11,273 bases of DNA from Nostocaceae cyanobacterium CSSed10_463m (lineage in GTDB: Bacteria; Cyanobacteriota; Cyanobacteriia; Cyanobacteriales; Nostocaceae): positions 1 to 11,273 of the forward strand of contig PWQB01000037.1 in NCBI GenBank assembly GCA_003556955.1, in the 5' to 3' direction. The translations under genes and the position numbers were made by a program. This document shows, piece by piece, positions 1 to 8,489 of the stretch. Each line of letters starts with the position of its first letter. Positions within the stretch are counted from its first letter, which is position 1. The notes under the pieces are model-generated. The model saw only the letters and a list, made by a program, of their open reading frames with translations, had not been told where the DNA came from and did not search any database.

Positions 1-120
1 CTTGTCTACTATCCTTCCTTGTCCACCTTGTCTTACCCTCACGAGAATGTAAAAAACCTACACCTGTCAGTTTAGGGGGGTTGGGGGGATCAAAACGACT
101 GGAGAGGACTAAAGTCCTGA
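1..120. other. Repeat-rich spacer downstream of treS
   Basis: No gene is visible. The first 32 bases hold three CTTGTC units (1-6, 18-23, 27-32), the last two as CCTTGTC, like the degenerate tandem spacers seen often between Nostoc genes. Two runs of six G lie at 75-80 and 83-88. A short perfect hairpin (stem AGGACT at 105-110 with AGTCCT at 113-118, two-base loop) ends just before the treS stop codon at 121-123. The hairpin lacks a convincing T-run on the minus strand, so I do not call it a terminator. Confidence 0.6.
105..118. repeat. Short palindromic repeat next to the treS stop
   Basis: The stem AGGACT/AGTCCT has a two-base AA loop. The block continues on the plus strand as GACTACAAAC, which overlaps the treS stop codon. 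From memory, units of the form 'n-ACT-AA-AGT-n then ACTAC' occur many times in Nostocales genomes. The extreme 3' end of treS may therefore have been supplied by the repeat. The stem and spacing are seen directly; membership in a multicopy family is recalled, not checked. Confidence 0.5.
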
Positions 121-3100
121 CTACAAACTCTCTAATAATTGCAAAATTAGTTGCAGGGGAATTTCTACATCATCTAGATGATACTCAAGTTCATGTCCGA
201 GTTCTTCAATCGCCTTTTCTAACAGATAAGCAAAAAGCAGTAATTGTAATTCCTTTTGGGTTTTTGGTAAAAACTCATTTCCCCTTGCAGTTGCTAAATA
301 AGAATTGCAAAAAGCCTTACTCACCCAGGTATACCAAAACTGCGCCCATTGTTCCATCAAAGGCAGATTCTCAGCAAGAATCATCCCCGTTTCTATTTCA
401 TAGCGCAAAGCTTGATGCACAGCATAATTGAAGGATACCAGCATTCTGGCTATATCTCGCAAAGGCGATCGCTTGCGGCGGCGTTCACTCAAACTACGCG
501 CTGCCTTACCTTCAAAATGAGTAATAATAAAATCCTTGCCAGTATACAGCAGTTGCCCTAAATGATAGTCCCCATGATAACGAGTCCGCCGGGCGATAAT
601 TTTTTGATGCACAACTAACTGAAAACGTGCCAAAATCTCTTCCTGTCTATTCAGCACATCGGCTGCTAATTCCTGGGTGTGCGACGGTAAATATTTTGCC
701 CGTTCTCTAAGCAAGCGGAAAACTCGCCCGGTGAGGTTGCGCGCATCTTGATATATTGAACGTTGGTAAAAGGATGAAAAGGGTTCTGGCGCAAAATCGG
801 GATTATCTGTATTTGTAGCTAAGGCAATATGCAGTTCAGCTGTGGATTTACCTAACATTTCCGCATTGGGAAGGTAGGAATTCATGGTTTGGATAGCCAA
901 ATCGGGAAAATCAGTTATTTGTAAATCTAGTAGAGAACCTGATGGGATGGGAACTTCGGTCACAGTTGCTTGTTCTGTCGTCACCAAGTCAAAATAATGA
1001 CGCAGGCTATCTAGGGTGTAATCCCAACCACTGCGAGGATCTAAAATCAATTCTTGTAATATGCCTACAGTCATGGGTAGGGCGGGACTATCCCCAAATC
1101 TCTGGGGACGACGATATTCTAAAGCCCCAGCTACTGGGAGAAAATGTTGTAAACGTTTTTTCTCACCCAGAAAACGCCGTATTTCTAAATCTGGGTGCAT
1201 CCCTTCTTCAAATTTTCGGAAGAGTTTTAAACACAAGGCATCGCCATATACTATATAAGTGTTAGTTTGTTCTTCTGCTTTGAGGATGCTTGGTTCATGG
1301 TCTGTACCCTCAGCATATAACCGTGAGAATAAATCAGTGGTTGTAGCAAATAATTCTCCGGTGATGCCTTTATATAAACCATGACCTGCAATGGCATCTA
1401 ATAAGGCACTCAGAAAATCTGGGTCTACTAAAGCATCAAATAAAATTCCCGCTTCTGGAGTCTGCTTTTGCACTTGCAGACGTGAAATTACCGCTTGGGG
1501 CATTTCTGACAACAGCTGCATTGCTTGATTCCCTGACGCATAACCTAAAAATAATAAATAAGTTTCGTGGTTGCGTTCGATGTAATCTACCTGTAACCAG
1601 ACCATCTGGGCTAATTGCTGGTTGTAGGGTATGGCGATCGCTTCTATAATTTGTACTGATTGCAAAGTTCGATTTTTACCACCAAACCATTTACAGGTAT
1701 AGAGATAATCCCGCAGCGTCGATTCCAGAACCCCTTTTAAATCTCGTTGTGAAATTACATTTTGCCATTGTTCATTCACCACCAATGTAGGTAACTCGGC
1801 TTGGGGTTTCGGTGGTTGAGTTAAACTAGGTTGACGTTTGAGGACAAACCAGTAAAATCCGTAGGGACTCAAACTGAGAAAATAAGGTAATTCCCCAATG
1901 GGTGGAAACTCTGTATAACCAAAAATTTCCACTGGGACTAATCCCTTGAAGTCTGATAAATCTAATTCTGCGGTTTGCACATAATGAGATAAATTAGCAA
2001 CTACTACTATATGTTCTTCGTCGTAGGTGCGACTAAAAGCGAAAACTTTGCGGTTATTGGGGTGTAATAATTCAAAGTTGCCTTTACCCAAAGCCTGAAA
2101 TCGCTTCCGAGTCGCAATTAACCGTTTCATCCAATACCACAGAGAATTAAAGTTAGCCCGTTGAGCTTCCACGTTGACTGCTTCATAGTGGTATTCTGAG
2201 TCAATGATTACAGGTAAATGTAAGCGCTGGGGATTGGTGCGGCTAAAACCAGCGTTACGATCAGAACTCCACTGCATGGGAGTCCTTACACCATTGCGAT
2301 CGCCTAAATAAACATTATCACCCATGCCAATTTCATCACCATAATAAATTACCGGTGTTCCTGGCAGGGATAATAATAAACTATTGAGTAATTCGATTTG
2401 GCGGCGGTCATTGCCTAATAATGGTGCTAGTCGGCGGCGAATACCTAAATTTAATCTCATTACCGGGTCTTGGGCATAGACGCGATACATAAAATCCCGG
2501 TCTTCATCTGTGACCATTTCTAAGGTCAATTCGTCATGATTCCGCAAAAACAACGCCCACTGACAGTTATCAGGAATATGAGGAGTTTGTTGCAGAATGT
2601 CCACAATGGGAAAATTGTCTTCCATCTGGAGGGCGATAAATAAACGCGGCATCAGGGGAAAATGAAAGTTCATGTGACATTCATCCCCGTCACCATAGTA
2701 TTGGGCGGCATCCTCTGGCCATTGGTTGGCTTCAGCTAATAGCATCTTTTGCGGATATTTCGCATCAATGTGCGATCGCATATCTTTCAGAAAAGCGTGG
2801 GTTTCTGGTAGATTTTCGCAGTTTGTCCCTTCCCGTTCATACAAATAAGGCACTGCATCCATGCGTAAGCCATCCACACCCATGTCTAACCAAAAGTCTA
2901 AAGCATCAAATACCGCTTTTCTCACTAAAGGATTATCATAGTTTAAATCTGGCTGATGGGAGTAAAAACGATGCCAGTAATAAGCTTTGGCCACTGCATC
3001 CCAAGTCCAATTAGAAGTTTCAAAATCTTGGAAAATAATTCGCGCTTCTGCGTATTTTTCTGGCGTATCACTCCACACATAAAAATTACGCTCTGGACTG

Positions 3101-3480
3101 TTTTTTGGGGCGTGGCGTGCGCGTTTAAACCAAGGATGTTGGTCAGATGTATGGTTAATGATTAACTCAATAATCACCCGGATGCCACGCTGATGCGCAG
3201 ATTTCAATAACTTTTTAAAGTCTTCTAATGTCCCATAAATCGGGTTGACGCTGGTATAATCCGCAATATCATAACCATCATCTTTTAATGGTGAGGGAAA
3301 AAATGGTAGTAACCAAATAGCATTAATGCCTAAGTCTTGCAGATAATCCAGTTTTTCTATTAGTCCCCGTAGGTCACCGATACCATCACTATTACTATCA
3401 GCATAAGCCCGAATCGGTACTTCGTAAATGATCGCATTTTTAAACCATAATGGATCATCTTTTAAGAGGATATTTGGCAT
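121..3480 (-). CDS. treS: Trehalose synthase / maltokinase fusion (maltose alpha-D-glucosyltransferase)
   Basis: A cytosolic GH13 enzyme of 1119 residues that interconverts maltose and trehalose, fused to a maltokinase-like domain (family role: maltose + ATP to maltose 1-phosphate for GlgE). The catalytic barrel spans about residues 10-550: DGYDIADY at 68-75, NHTSDQHPWF at 109-118, nucleophile Asp208 in GLRMDAV, acid/base Glu250 in LLAEA, and Asp316 in RNHDE. The Mak part runs from about 580: cap motif KWFGGKNR (597-604), ATP-site Lys752 in CLKLFRKF, and catalytic-loop HGDYHLGQ (969-976, Asp971). The metal-binding Asp expected 17 residues later is His988, so kinase activity is doubtful. The length fits the fused family. 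The ATG at 3480 sits just before DPLWF, the usual N-terminal motif, and has a weak AGAG upstream. TreS function is near certain; the kinase function is not. Confidence 0.95.
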   Translation of the reverse strand: MPNILLKDDPLWFKNAIIYEVPIRAYADSNSDGIGDLRGLIEKLDYLQDLGINAIWLLPFFPSPLKDDGYDIADYTSVNPIYGTLEDFKKLLKSAHQRGIRVIIELIINHTSDQHPWFKRARHAPKNSPERNFYVWSDTPEKYAEARIIFQDFETSNWTWDAVAKAYYWHRFYSHQPDLNYDNPLVRKAVFDALDFWLDMGVDGLRMDAVPYLYEREGTNCENLPETHAFLKDMRSHIDAKYPQKMLLAEANQWPEDAAQYYGDGDECHMNFHFPLMPRLFIALQMEDNFPIVDILQQTPHIPDNCQWALFLRNHDELTLEMVTDEDRDFMYRVYAQDPVMRLNLGIRRRLAPLLGNDRRQIELLNSLLLSLPGTPVIYYGDEIGMGDNVYLGDRNGVRTPMQWSSDRNAGFSRTNPQRLHLPVIIDSEYHYEAVNVEAQRANFNSLWYWMKRLIATRKRFQALGKGNFELLHPNNRKVFAFSRTYDEEHIVVVANLSHYVQTAELDLSDFKGLVPVEIFGYTEFPPIGELPYFLSLSPYGFYWFVLKRQPSLTQPPKPQAELPTLVVNEQWQNVISQRDLKGVLESTLRDYLYTCKWFGGKNRTLQSVQIIEAIAIPYNQQLAQMVWLQVDYIERNHETYLLFLGYASGNQAMQLLSEMPQAVISRLQVQKQTPEAGILFDALVDPDFLSALLDAIAGHGLYKGITGELFATTTDLFSRLYAEGTDHEPSILKAEEQTNTYIVYGDALCLKLFRKFEEGMHPDLEIRRFLGEKKRLQHFLPVAGALEYRRPQRFGDSPALPMTVGILQELILDPRSGWDYTLDSLRHYFDLVTTEQATVTEVPIPSGSLLDLQITDFPDLAIQTMNSYLPNAEMLGKSTAELHIALATNTDNPDFAPEPFSSFYQRSIYQDARNLTGRVFRLLRERAKYLPSHTQELAADVLNRQEEILARFQLVVHQKIIARRTRYHGDYHLGQLLYTGKDFIITHFEGKAARSLSERRRKRSPLRDIARMLVSFNYAVHQALRYEIETGMILAENLPLMEQWAQFWYTWVSKAFCNSYLATARGNEFLPKTQKELQLLLFAYLLEKAIEELGHELEYHLDDVEIPLQLILQLLESL

Positions 3481-3996
3481 TTATTCTCTGAATAATTAGA
3501 GGTTTTTATAGTAAAAACTATGATTTGCTACCCGATTTAATTAAGCCTTTACCTAACAAGGTAGCTAAAATTATCCCTTGATTCATCTAACATAAGTAAG
3601 AACAATAAGTTAGACGAGATTATTGCAAATTATTTTTAATAAGTCTGGGACTGAACTCTGCTGAAGAAAATGAGCAAGTTATAATTTTTAATGTAACAAT
3701 TTTAATAAATACTAATTTTAATACCTATGAGGTTATTACCTTCACCCAGTTACAAAATGTACAATCATCAATTTAGGCGGTTAGCTAACAACCACAACAT
3801 TGCGAAAAATTAACTGCTAAACCTTGTCCATCATGAAAAGTGGAATTTTTGTCATTGCGACGTAAGGAAGCAATCTCACCATCTTGACTAAAAACGACAG
3901 TTCTCAAAGTAGACAAGGTTTGATTCTCAATTGTTCATCTCTCTCATACACAGCAACTAAACACTTTAACTAACTGCGAATAACAAGATTGGAAGT
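3481..3996. other. Long divergent spacer between treS and the sensor kinase
   Basis: 516 AT-rich bases must contain the promoters of both flanking genes. On the treS side, a TATAAA-like element on the minus strand (3505-3510) overlaps a small hairpin, ATAGT/ACTAT (3508-3512 with 3517-3521). A second small hairpin is TACCT/AGGTA (3550-3554 with 3559-3563). The heptamer TTTTAAT occurs four times (3634, 3686, 3700, 3716). GTTAGCTAAC at 3780-3789 is a perfect 10-base palindrome. A 103-base inverted-repeat block covers 3819-3921. I see no convincing sigma-70 pair for the kinase gene and no ORF of useful length. Confidence 0.55.
3819..3921. repeat. Nested inverted-repeat element
   Basis: The ends are perfect 10-base inverted repeats, AAACCTTGTC (3819-3828) and GACAAGGTTT (3912-3921). 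Inside, TTTTTGTC (3846-3853) pairs with GACTAAAAA near 3887-3895 with one bulge, each 17 bases in from its own end. ATTGC (3854-3858) pairs with GCAAT (3870-3874). The central part resembles the widespread cyanobacterial 'TCATTGCGA...GAAGCAATC' repeat (recalled). No target-site duplication is visible. It could be a small MITE-like remnant or a structured 5' leader of the kinase transcript. Confidence 0.5.
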
Positions 3997-6900
3997 ATGC
4001 AAGCCGTATTGGAATTATTACCAAATCTTTTATTTTCTAACAACTACATACCTCATGGACATTGCTATCTTTGGCAAAAGCCTCTGGTGACATTGCATTT
4101 AGTCAGCGATGCACTCATAGCGATCGCCTATTTTTCGATTCCTGTCATGCTGATCTACTTTGTAAATCGGCGCAGTGACATTCTCTTCTCCAAGGTATTA
4201 GTTTTATTTAGCGCATTTATTATTCTTTGTGGAACTGGACATTTGCTGGATATTTGGACACTGTGGCATCCAGACTACTGGTTATCAGGCATAATTAGAG
4301 CGCTGACGGCTTTAGTTTCTGGTTATACAGCATTTCAACTAGTGGGACTTTTGCCGCAATTTCTAGCGATGCGATCGCCAGAACAGCTAGAAACTATTAA
4401 CCAAGAATTAGAAAAACAAATCGCAGAAAGACAAAAAACCGAAGCCACACTAGAAATGATAGTTGCCGGCACTGCTTCTGTGACTGGGAATGAATTTTTT
4501 CCGGCATTAGTCCAAAATCTAGCTATGGCGTTAGGTGTCAGCTATGCCATTGTATTTGAGAAAGTTGACGACTCATTACAAAAGCTGCGGAGTATTAATT
4601 TTTGGTCTGTAGATCATCAAGCAGAAAACTTTGAATATGAATTGATTAATACTCCTTGCAAAGATGTAGTTCAAAAGAATATACTTTGTGCCTATCCTAG
4701 TGGATTGCAGCAGCTGTTTCCCCAAAATCCACTATTAGAAGAATTGAGGGCAGAGAGTTATATTGGGGTTCCCTTGGTTGATATTAATCATAATGTGATT
4801 GGTAACCTGTGTATTGTTGATGTTAAACCTTTAGAAACCAGCGATACCTGCGGTCGGCATTACCAACGCGTCAAAACCCTATTACAAGTTTTTGCAGCAC
4901 GGGCTTCTACAGAACTACAACGCAAATGGGCAGAAGAAGAAAAACGTCGCGCCTATCAAGAATTAGAATTTGGAGTAGAAGAACGCACAGCCGAACTTGT
5001 ACAGGTTAATCATGCCTTAGAAGTGGAAATTCAAGAACGAATTGCCACAGAAGCAGCCATGAGAGTCATGGCAGAACGAGAACAGGCGACAAAGCACGTC
5101 ATCCAGCAAATGCGTCAAAGCCTGAATATAGAATCGATTTTTCAAGCTACCACTGCGGAATTACGCCAAGCTGTAGAATGCGATCGCGTCTTGATTTATC
5201 GCTTTCAACCCGATTGGAGTGGCGAATTAGTTGCCGAATCTGTTTGTGAACATTGGCCGCCTGTAATTCCGGAACCAGTCGGAAATACCAAACTCACTGA
5301 GGTAGCTGTGGAGCAGAACACCTGTATCATTACTCGACTGACTGATTCAGAAGTCATCATCCGCGATACCTATTTACAAGACAACGCCGGCGGCATCTAT
5401 CAGCAACAAAATAGCTACTGCTGTGTTAGTGACATCTACGAAGCCGGATTTGATGCCTGTTATCTTGAACTGTTAGCGCAATTACAAGCACGGGCGTATA
5501 TTATTGCCCCCATTTTTTGTGGTAATCACCTTTGGGGCTTGTTGGCAGTTTACCAAAACGGTAACCCCCGACAATGGCAAAACCCAGAAATTCAGATTGT
5601 TACCCAAATTGCTAGTCAACTGGGAGTAGCCGTACAACAAGCAGAATTATTTGCCCAAACCCAGAAACAAGCAGAAGAACTCAAACAGGCTAAAGAGGCT
5701 GCTGATGCCGCTAATCGCGCCAAAAGTGAATTTTTGGCCAATATGAGCCATGAATTGCGAACTCCACTCAACGCCATTTTGGGTTTTACCCAGCTGATGC
5801 AGCGAGATCACACCTTATCCTTGGAACATCAAAAGTATACAGATATCATTAATCAAAGTGGCGAACATCTACTAGGGTTAATTAATAGTGTGCTGGAGAT
5901 GTCGAAGATTGAAGCAGGACAGATGAATTTATGTCAAGTAGAATTTAACCTCCATGACTTGCTCAATAGTTTGGCAGCCATGCTGAAACAGAAAGCAATG
6001 TCTAAAGGCTTAAAACTCATTTTGGACTGTGATGCAACTGTACCTCAATACATCAAAGCTGACGAAAATAAGCTGCGTCAGGTACTGATCAATTTGCTGG
6101 CTAATTCCATCAAGTTTACTGAGCAAGGACAGGTGATTTTAAGAGTTAGAAGTCAAGGTTTATATGGTGGTGAAGAAGAACTTGCTAACTCAGGATTGCC
6201 CACAAAATATCAATTATTTTTTGCAGTAGAAGACTCTGGCCCTGGAATTGCCCCAGAGGAAATTGGCAATTTATTTCAAGCCTTTCAGCAAACCCGAACT
6301 GGACAACAATCACGGCAAGGAACAGGTTTAGGTTTGCGGATTAGCCAAAAGTTTGTGCAATTAATGGGTGGGGAAATTACTGTAGAAAGTGATTTAGGTA
6401 AAAGTACTTGTTTTAGCTTTCAGATTCAAGCTGATTTGCCCGAAACAATTGCTATTGTTAAATCAACCTCTCCCATTCTGGATGTAGCTAGTATTGCCCC
6501 TGGACAAAAAACTTATCGGATTTTAATCGCTGAAGATAATCCCGCTAATCGGTTGCTGTTAAGTAATATACTAAGCCGTTTAGGTTTTGTCGTGCAGGAA
6601 GCCGAAAATGGACAACAGGCGATCGCACTTTGGCAAGCATGGCAACCTCACCTAATTTTTATGGATATGCGAATGCCCATTATGAGTGGTTATCAAGCCG
6701 CTCGCCAGATTCGTCAGTTAATAGCAACACCCAATCAGGAAAATGGACACAATTACCCCCCTACAAAAATTATTGCCCTTACAGCCAGCGCGTTTACAGA
6801 ACAAAAACAACAAAGTCTAGATGCAGGTTGTGACGATTTTGTGAGCAAACCATTTCGCTGGGAAGAAATTTTAGAAACACTAACTAAGCATCTACAGGTA

Positions 6901-7167
6901 AAATACGTATATAAAAACACTGAAGTAAGCGAGATTTCCCCAGCAAGCAATTATATTCTTGCTCCTGCTGCTTTAGCCATTATGCCAGTCAGTTGGATTG
7001 CCCAATTACACTTGGCTGCTGCCCAAGGTAATGATAGCAGTAGTCTGCAACTTATGACTCAAATTCCTCCTGAACATACCGACCTAATTGCGGCTTTAAA
7101 TCAATTAATTGAAACCTATCAATTTGACAAAATCTTAACTCTCACTCAAGAATTTAACATTTCATAA
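3997..7167 (+). CDS. Ethylene-receptor-like hybrid histidine kinase (membrane sensor, GAF, GAF, kinase, receiver)
   Basis: A 1056-residue inner-membrane sensor. Residues 35-122 form three membrane segments matching the plant ETR1 ethylene-binding domain, with Asp38, Tyr45, Ile75, Cys78 and His82; Cys and His bind Cu(I) in ETR1. Then come a coiled coil (about 127-155), GAF1 (about 155-310), a second coiled coil (about 305-370) and GAF2 (about 377-550, cyanobacteriochrome-related, Cys488). The kinase core follows: H-box SHELRTP (His585), N-box [10 protein letters not shown] (699-708), DSGPG (746-750) and GTGLGL (775-780). The receiver (about 840-965) has acidic Glu846/Asp847, phosphoacceptor Asp890, Thr929 and Lys951. 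An 85-residue tail resembles other cyanobacterial hybrid kinases. GGAAG lies only one base before the ATG, a weak ribosome site; the next Met (51) would cut into the sensor. Ligand and light sensing are inferred from motifs. Confidence 0.93.
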   Translation: MQAVLELLPNLLFSNNYIPHGHCYLWQKPLVTLHLVSDALIAIAYFSIPVMLIYFVNRRSDILFSKVLVLFSAFIILCGTGHLLDIWTLWHPDYWLSGIIRALTALVSGYTAFQLVGLLPQFLAMRSPEQLETINQELEKQIAERQKTEATLEMIVAGTASVTGNEFFPALVQNLAMALGVSYAIVFEKVDDSLQKLRSINFWSVDHQAENFEYELINTPCKDVVQKNILCAYPSGLQQLFPQNPLLEELRAESYIGVPLVDINHNVIGNLCIVDVKPLETSDTCGRHYQRVKTLLQVFAARASTELQRKWAEEEKRRAYQELEFGVEERTAELVQVNHALEVEIQERIATEAAMRVMAEREQATKHVIQQMRQSLNIESIFQATTAELRQAVECDRVLIYRFQPDWSGELVAESVCEHWPPVIPEPVGNTKLTEVAVEQNTCIITRLTDSEVIIRDTYLQDNAGGIYQQQNSYCCVSDIYEAGFDACYLELLAQLQARAYIIAPIFCGNHLWGLLAVYQNGNPRQWQNPEIQIVTQIASQLGVAVQQAELFAQTQKQAEELKQAKEAADAANRAKSEFLANMSHELRTPLNAILGFTQLMQRDHTLSLEHQKYTDIINQSGEHLLGLINSVLEMSKIEAGQMNLCQVEFNLHDLLNSLAAMLKQKAMSKGLKLILDCDATVPQYIKADENKLRQVLINLLANSIKFTEQGQVILRVRSQGLYGGEEELANSGLPTKYQLFFAVEDSGPGIAPEEIGNLFQAFQQTRTGQQSRQGTGLGLRISQKFVQLMGGEITVESDLGKSTCFSFQIQADLPETIAIVKSTSPILDVASIAPGQKTYRILIAEDNPANRLLLSNILSRLGFVVQEAENGQQAIALWQAWQPHLIFMDMRMPIMSGYQAARQIRQLIATPNQENGHNYPPTKIIALTASAFTEQKQQSLDAGCDDFVSKPFRWEEILETLTKHLQVKYVYKNTEVSEISPASNYILAPAALAIMPVSWIAQLHLAAAQGNDSSSLQLMTQIPPEHTDLIAALNQLIETYQFDKILTLTQEFNIS

Positions 7168-7171
7168 AATC

Positions 7172-8452
7172 ATGGATATGCATCTACAAAAGAAAGTATT
7201 TGTCGCTGATATTTTAATTGTTGATGATAAACTAGAAAACATTCGGTTTTTATCAGACTTTCTGTCTGCACACAATTACCAAGTTCGTAAAGCTATTAAT
7301 GGGCAGGCAGCATTAAAATCTGTACATACACTGCCACCTGATCTAATTATTCTGGATATAAATATGCCAGGAATGGGAGGATATGAAGTTTGCGAATACT
7401 TGAAAAATGATCCAAAAACTAGCGCAATTCCTGTGATTTTTTTGAGCGCTGGTAATGAAGTTAACGATAAAATTTTAGCCTTTGAAGTCGGAGGGATTGA
7501 CTATATTACTAAACCCTTTAATTTAGAAGAAATATTAGTGAGAGTCCAGACTCATTTAAAGATACGACAATTACAAATAAATTTACACAATCGTAATCAG
7601 GAGATCCAAAGTATGCTCCTAGAATTACAAAAAACTGAAGCTACACTCATTCAAAAAGAAAAGCTGGTTAATGCTTCTCAAATTGCCGCCGGAATTTCTC
7701 ATGAGATTAATAATCCCCTCAGTTTTATTGTTGGTAATCTTAAACCAGCATCTGAATATACAGAAAACCTCATTAACCTGATTGCACTTTATCAAAAAGC
7801 ATTACCCGATGGAACTCCAGAAATTAATAATTTCAAGCAACAAATTGAATTAGATTTTTTAATTACAGATTTTAGAAGGATTCTTAATTCTCTGCATACA
7901 GGCGCAGACCGCATTAGCTCAGTCATTAAGGCTCTGCATATTTTCTCCCGTCTTGATGAATCTGGTATTAAACCAATAGATATTCAAGAAAGCATTGAAA
8001 GTGTGCTAATGATACTGCGGTATCAACTGGTTTTAAATAACGGAGCAGTGAACATTTCAGTTGTCAAAAATTATCAAGATACCCCCAAGTTTATTGGTCA
8101 AGCAAATTTATTAAATCAAGCTCTGCTGAATATTTTACAAAATGCTATTCAGGCGTTAGCCTCAAAAGTCACTTCAGATATTGTCAATTCATTTATCCCC
8201 ACAATCTGGCTTAATATATCCACAACAGAACAGCAGCACATCAGAATTAGTATTAAAGACAATGGTATAGGTGTTATCCCAGAACATCAATCTCGTTTAT
8301 TTGAGCCGTTTTTTACCACAAAATCACCAGGGAAAGGAGTGGGATTAGGTTTGTTTACTAGCTATCAAATTATCACCGAATTTCACCAGGGTACTTTAAC
8401 TTACCATAACTGCCCTGAAGGGGGTTCAGAATTTGTCATCGAAATTCCTTAA
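7172..8452 (+). CDS. Receiver-histidine kinase (response regulator fused to kinase)
   Basis: A soluble 426-residue protein with no membrane segment. The receiver (about 12-130) has acidic Asp18/Asp19, phosphoacceptor Asp62 in LDINMPG, Ser92 and Lys114-Pro115. A coiled coil (about 130-165) leads to a dimerisation/phosphoacceptor helix with His177 in GISHEINNP. The ATPase domain has Asn320/Asn324, DNGIG (363-367), the F-box FEPFFTTK and GKGVGLGL (387-394). About 60 residues (195-255) between the H-box region and the ATPase core are longer than minimal. It starts four bases after the hybrid kinase stop with no clear ribosome site, so translational coupling is likely; a second ATG lies two codons in. 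Family logic suggests its receiver takes phosphate from the upstream kinase and modulates its own kinase, but the recipient is not encoded here. Confidence 0.93.
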   Translation: MDMHLQKKVFVADILIVDDKLENIRFLSDFLSAHNYQVRKAINGQAALKSVHTLPPDLIILDINMPGMGGYEVCEYLKNDPKTSAIPVIFLSAGNEVNDKILAFEVGGIDYITKPFNLEEILVRVQTHLKIRQLQINLHNRNQEIQSMLLELQKTEATLIQKEKLVNASQIAAGISHEINNPLSFIVGNLKPASEYTENLINLIALYQKALPDGTPEINNFKQQIELDFLITDFRRILNSLHTGADRISSVIKALHIFSRLDESGIKPIDIQESIESVLMILRYQLVLNNGAVNISVVKNYQDTPKFIGQANLLNQALLNILQNAIQALASKVTSDIVNSFIPTIWLNISTTEQQHIRISIKDNGIGVIPEHQSRLFEPFFTTKSPGKGVGLGLFTSYQIITEFHQGTLTYHNCPEGGSEFVIEIP

Positions 8453-8489
8453 ATTATTCCTCATCGCTGAGTAGTGGATTGACAAGCCT

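Noticed and set aside
75..88. G-quadruplex candidate from two G6 runs
   Set aside because: Only two long G-runs are present; a stable intramolecular quadruplex needs four tracts, which would require splitting each run with no loop bases.
81..431. Plus-strand open frame of 116 codons at the end of treS
   Set aside because: It is antisense to a clear, conserved gene, has no recognisable motif and overlaps the repeat-rich tail. The other short frames inside treS, the kinase gene and the two minus-strand membrane genes are rejected for the same reason.
3154..3168. Glu105 in place of the usual region-I Asp of GH13 enzymes in TreS
   Set aside because: From memory, many bacterial trehalose synthases read 'ELVINHTSD' here, so this is ordinary for the subfamily and not a lost residue.
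3505..3533. Full sigma-70 promoter for treS
   Set aside because: TATAAA is present on the minus strand, but no acceptable -35 lies 16-18 bases upstream, so I only mention it within the spacer.
3749..3765. Possible NtcA-type site (TTACAAAATGTAC)
   Set aside because: It does not fit GTA-N8-TAC spacing, and no -10 box follows at the expected distance.
3833..3865. Ten-codon open frame starting ATG at 3833
   Set aside because: Too short, with no ribosome site, and it lies inside the inverted-repeat block.
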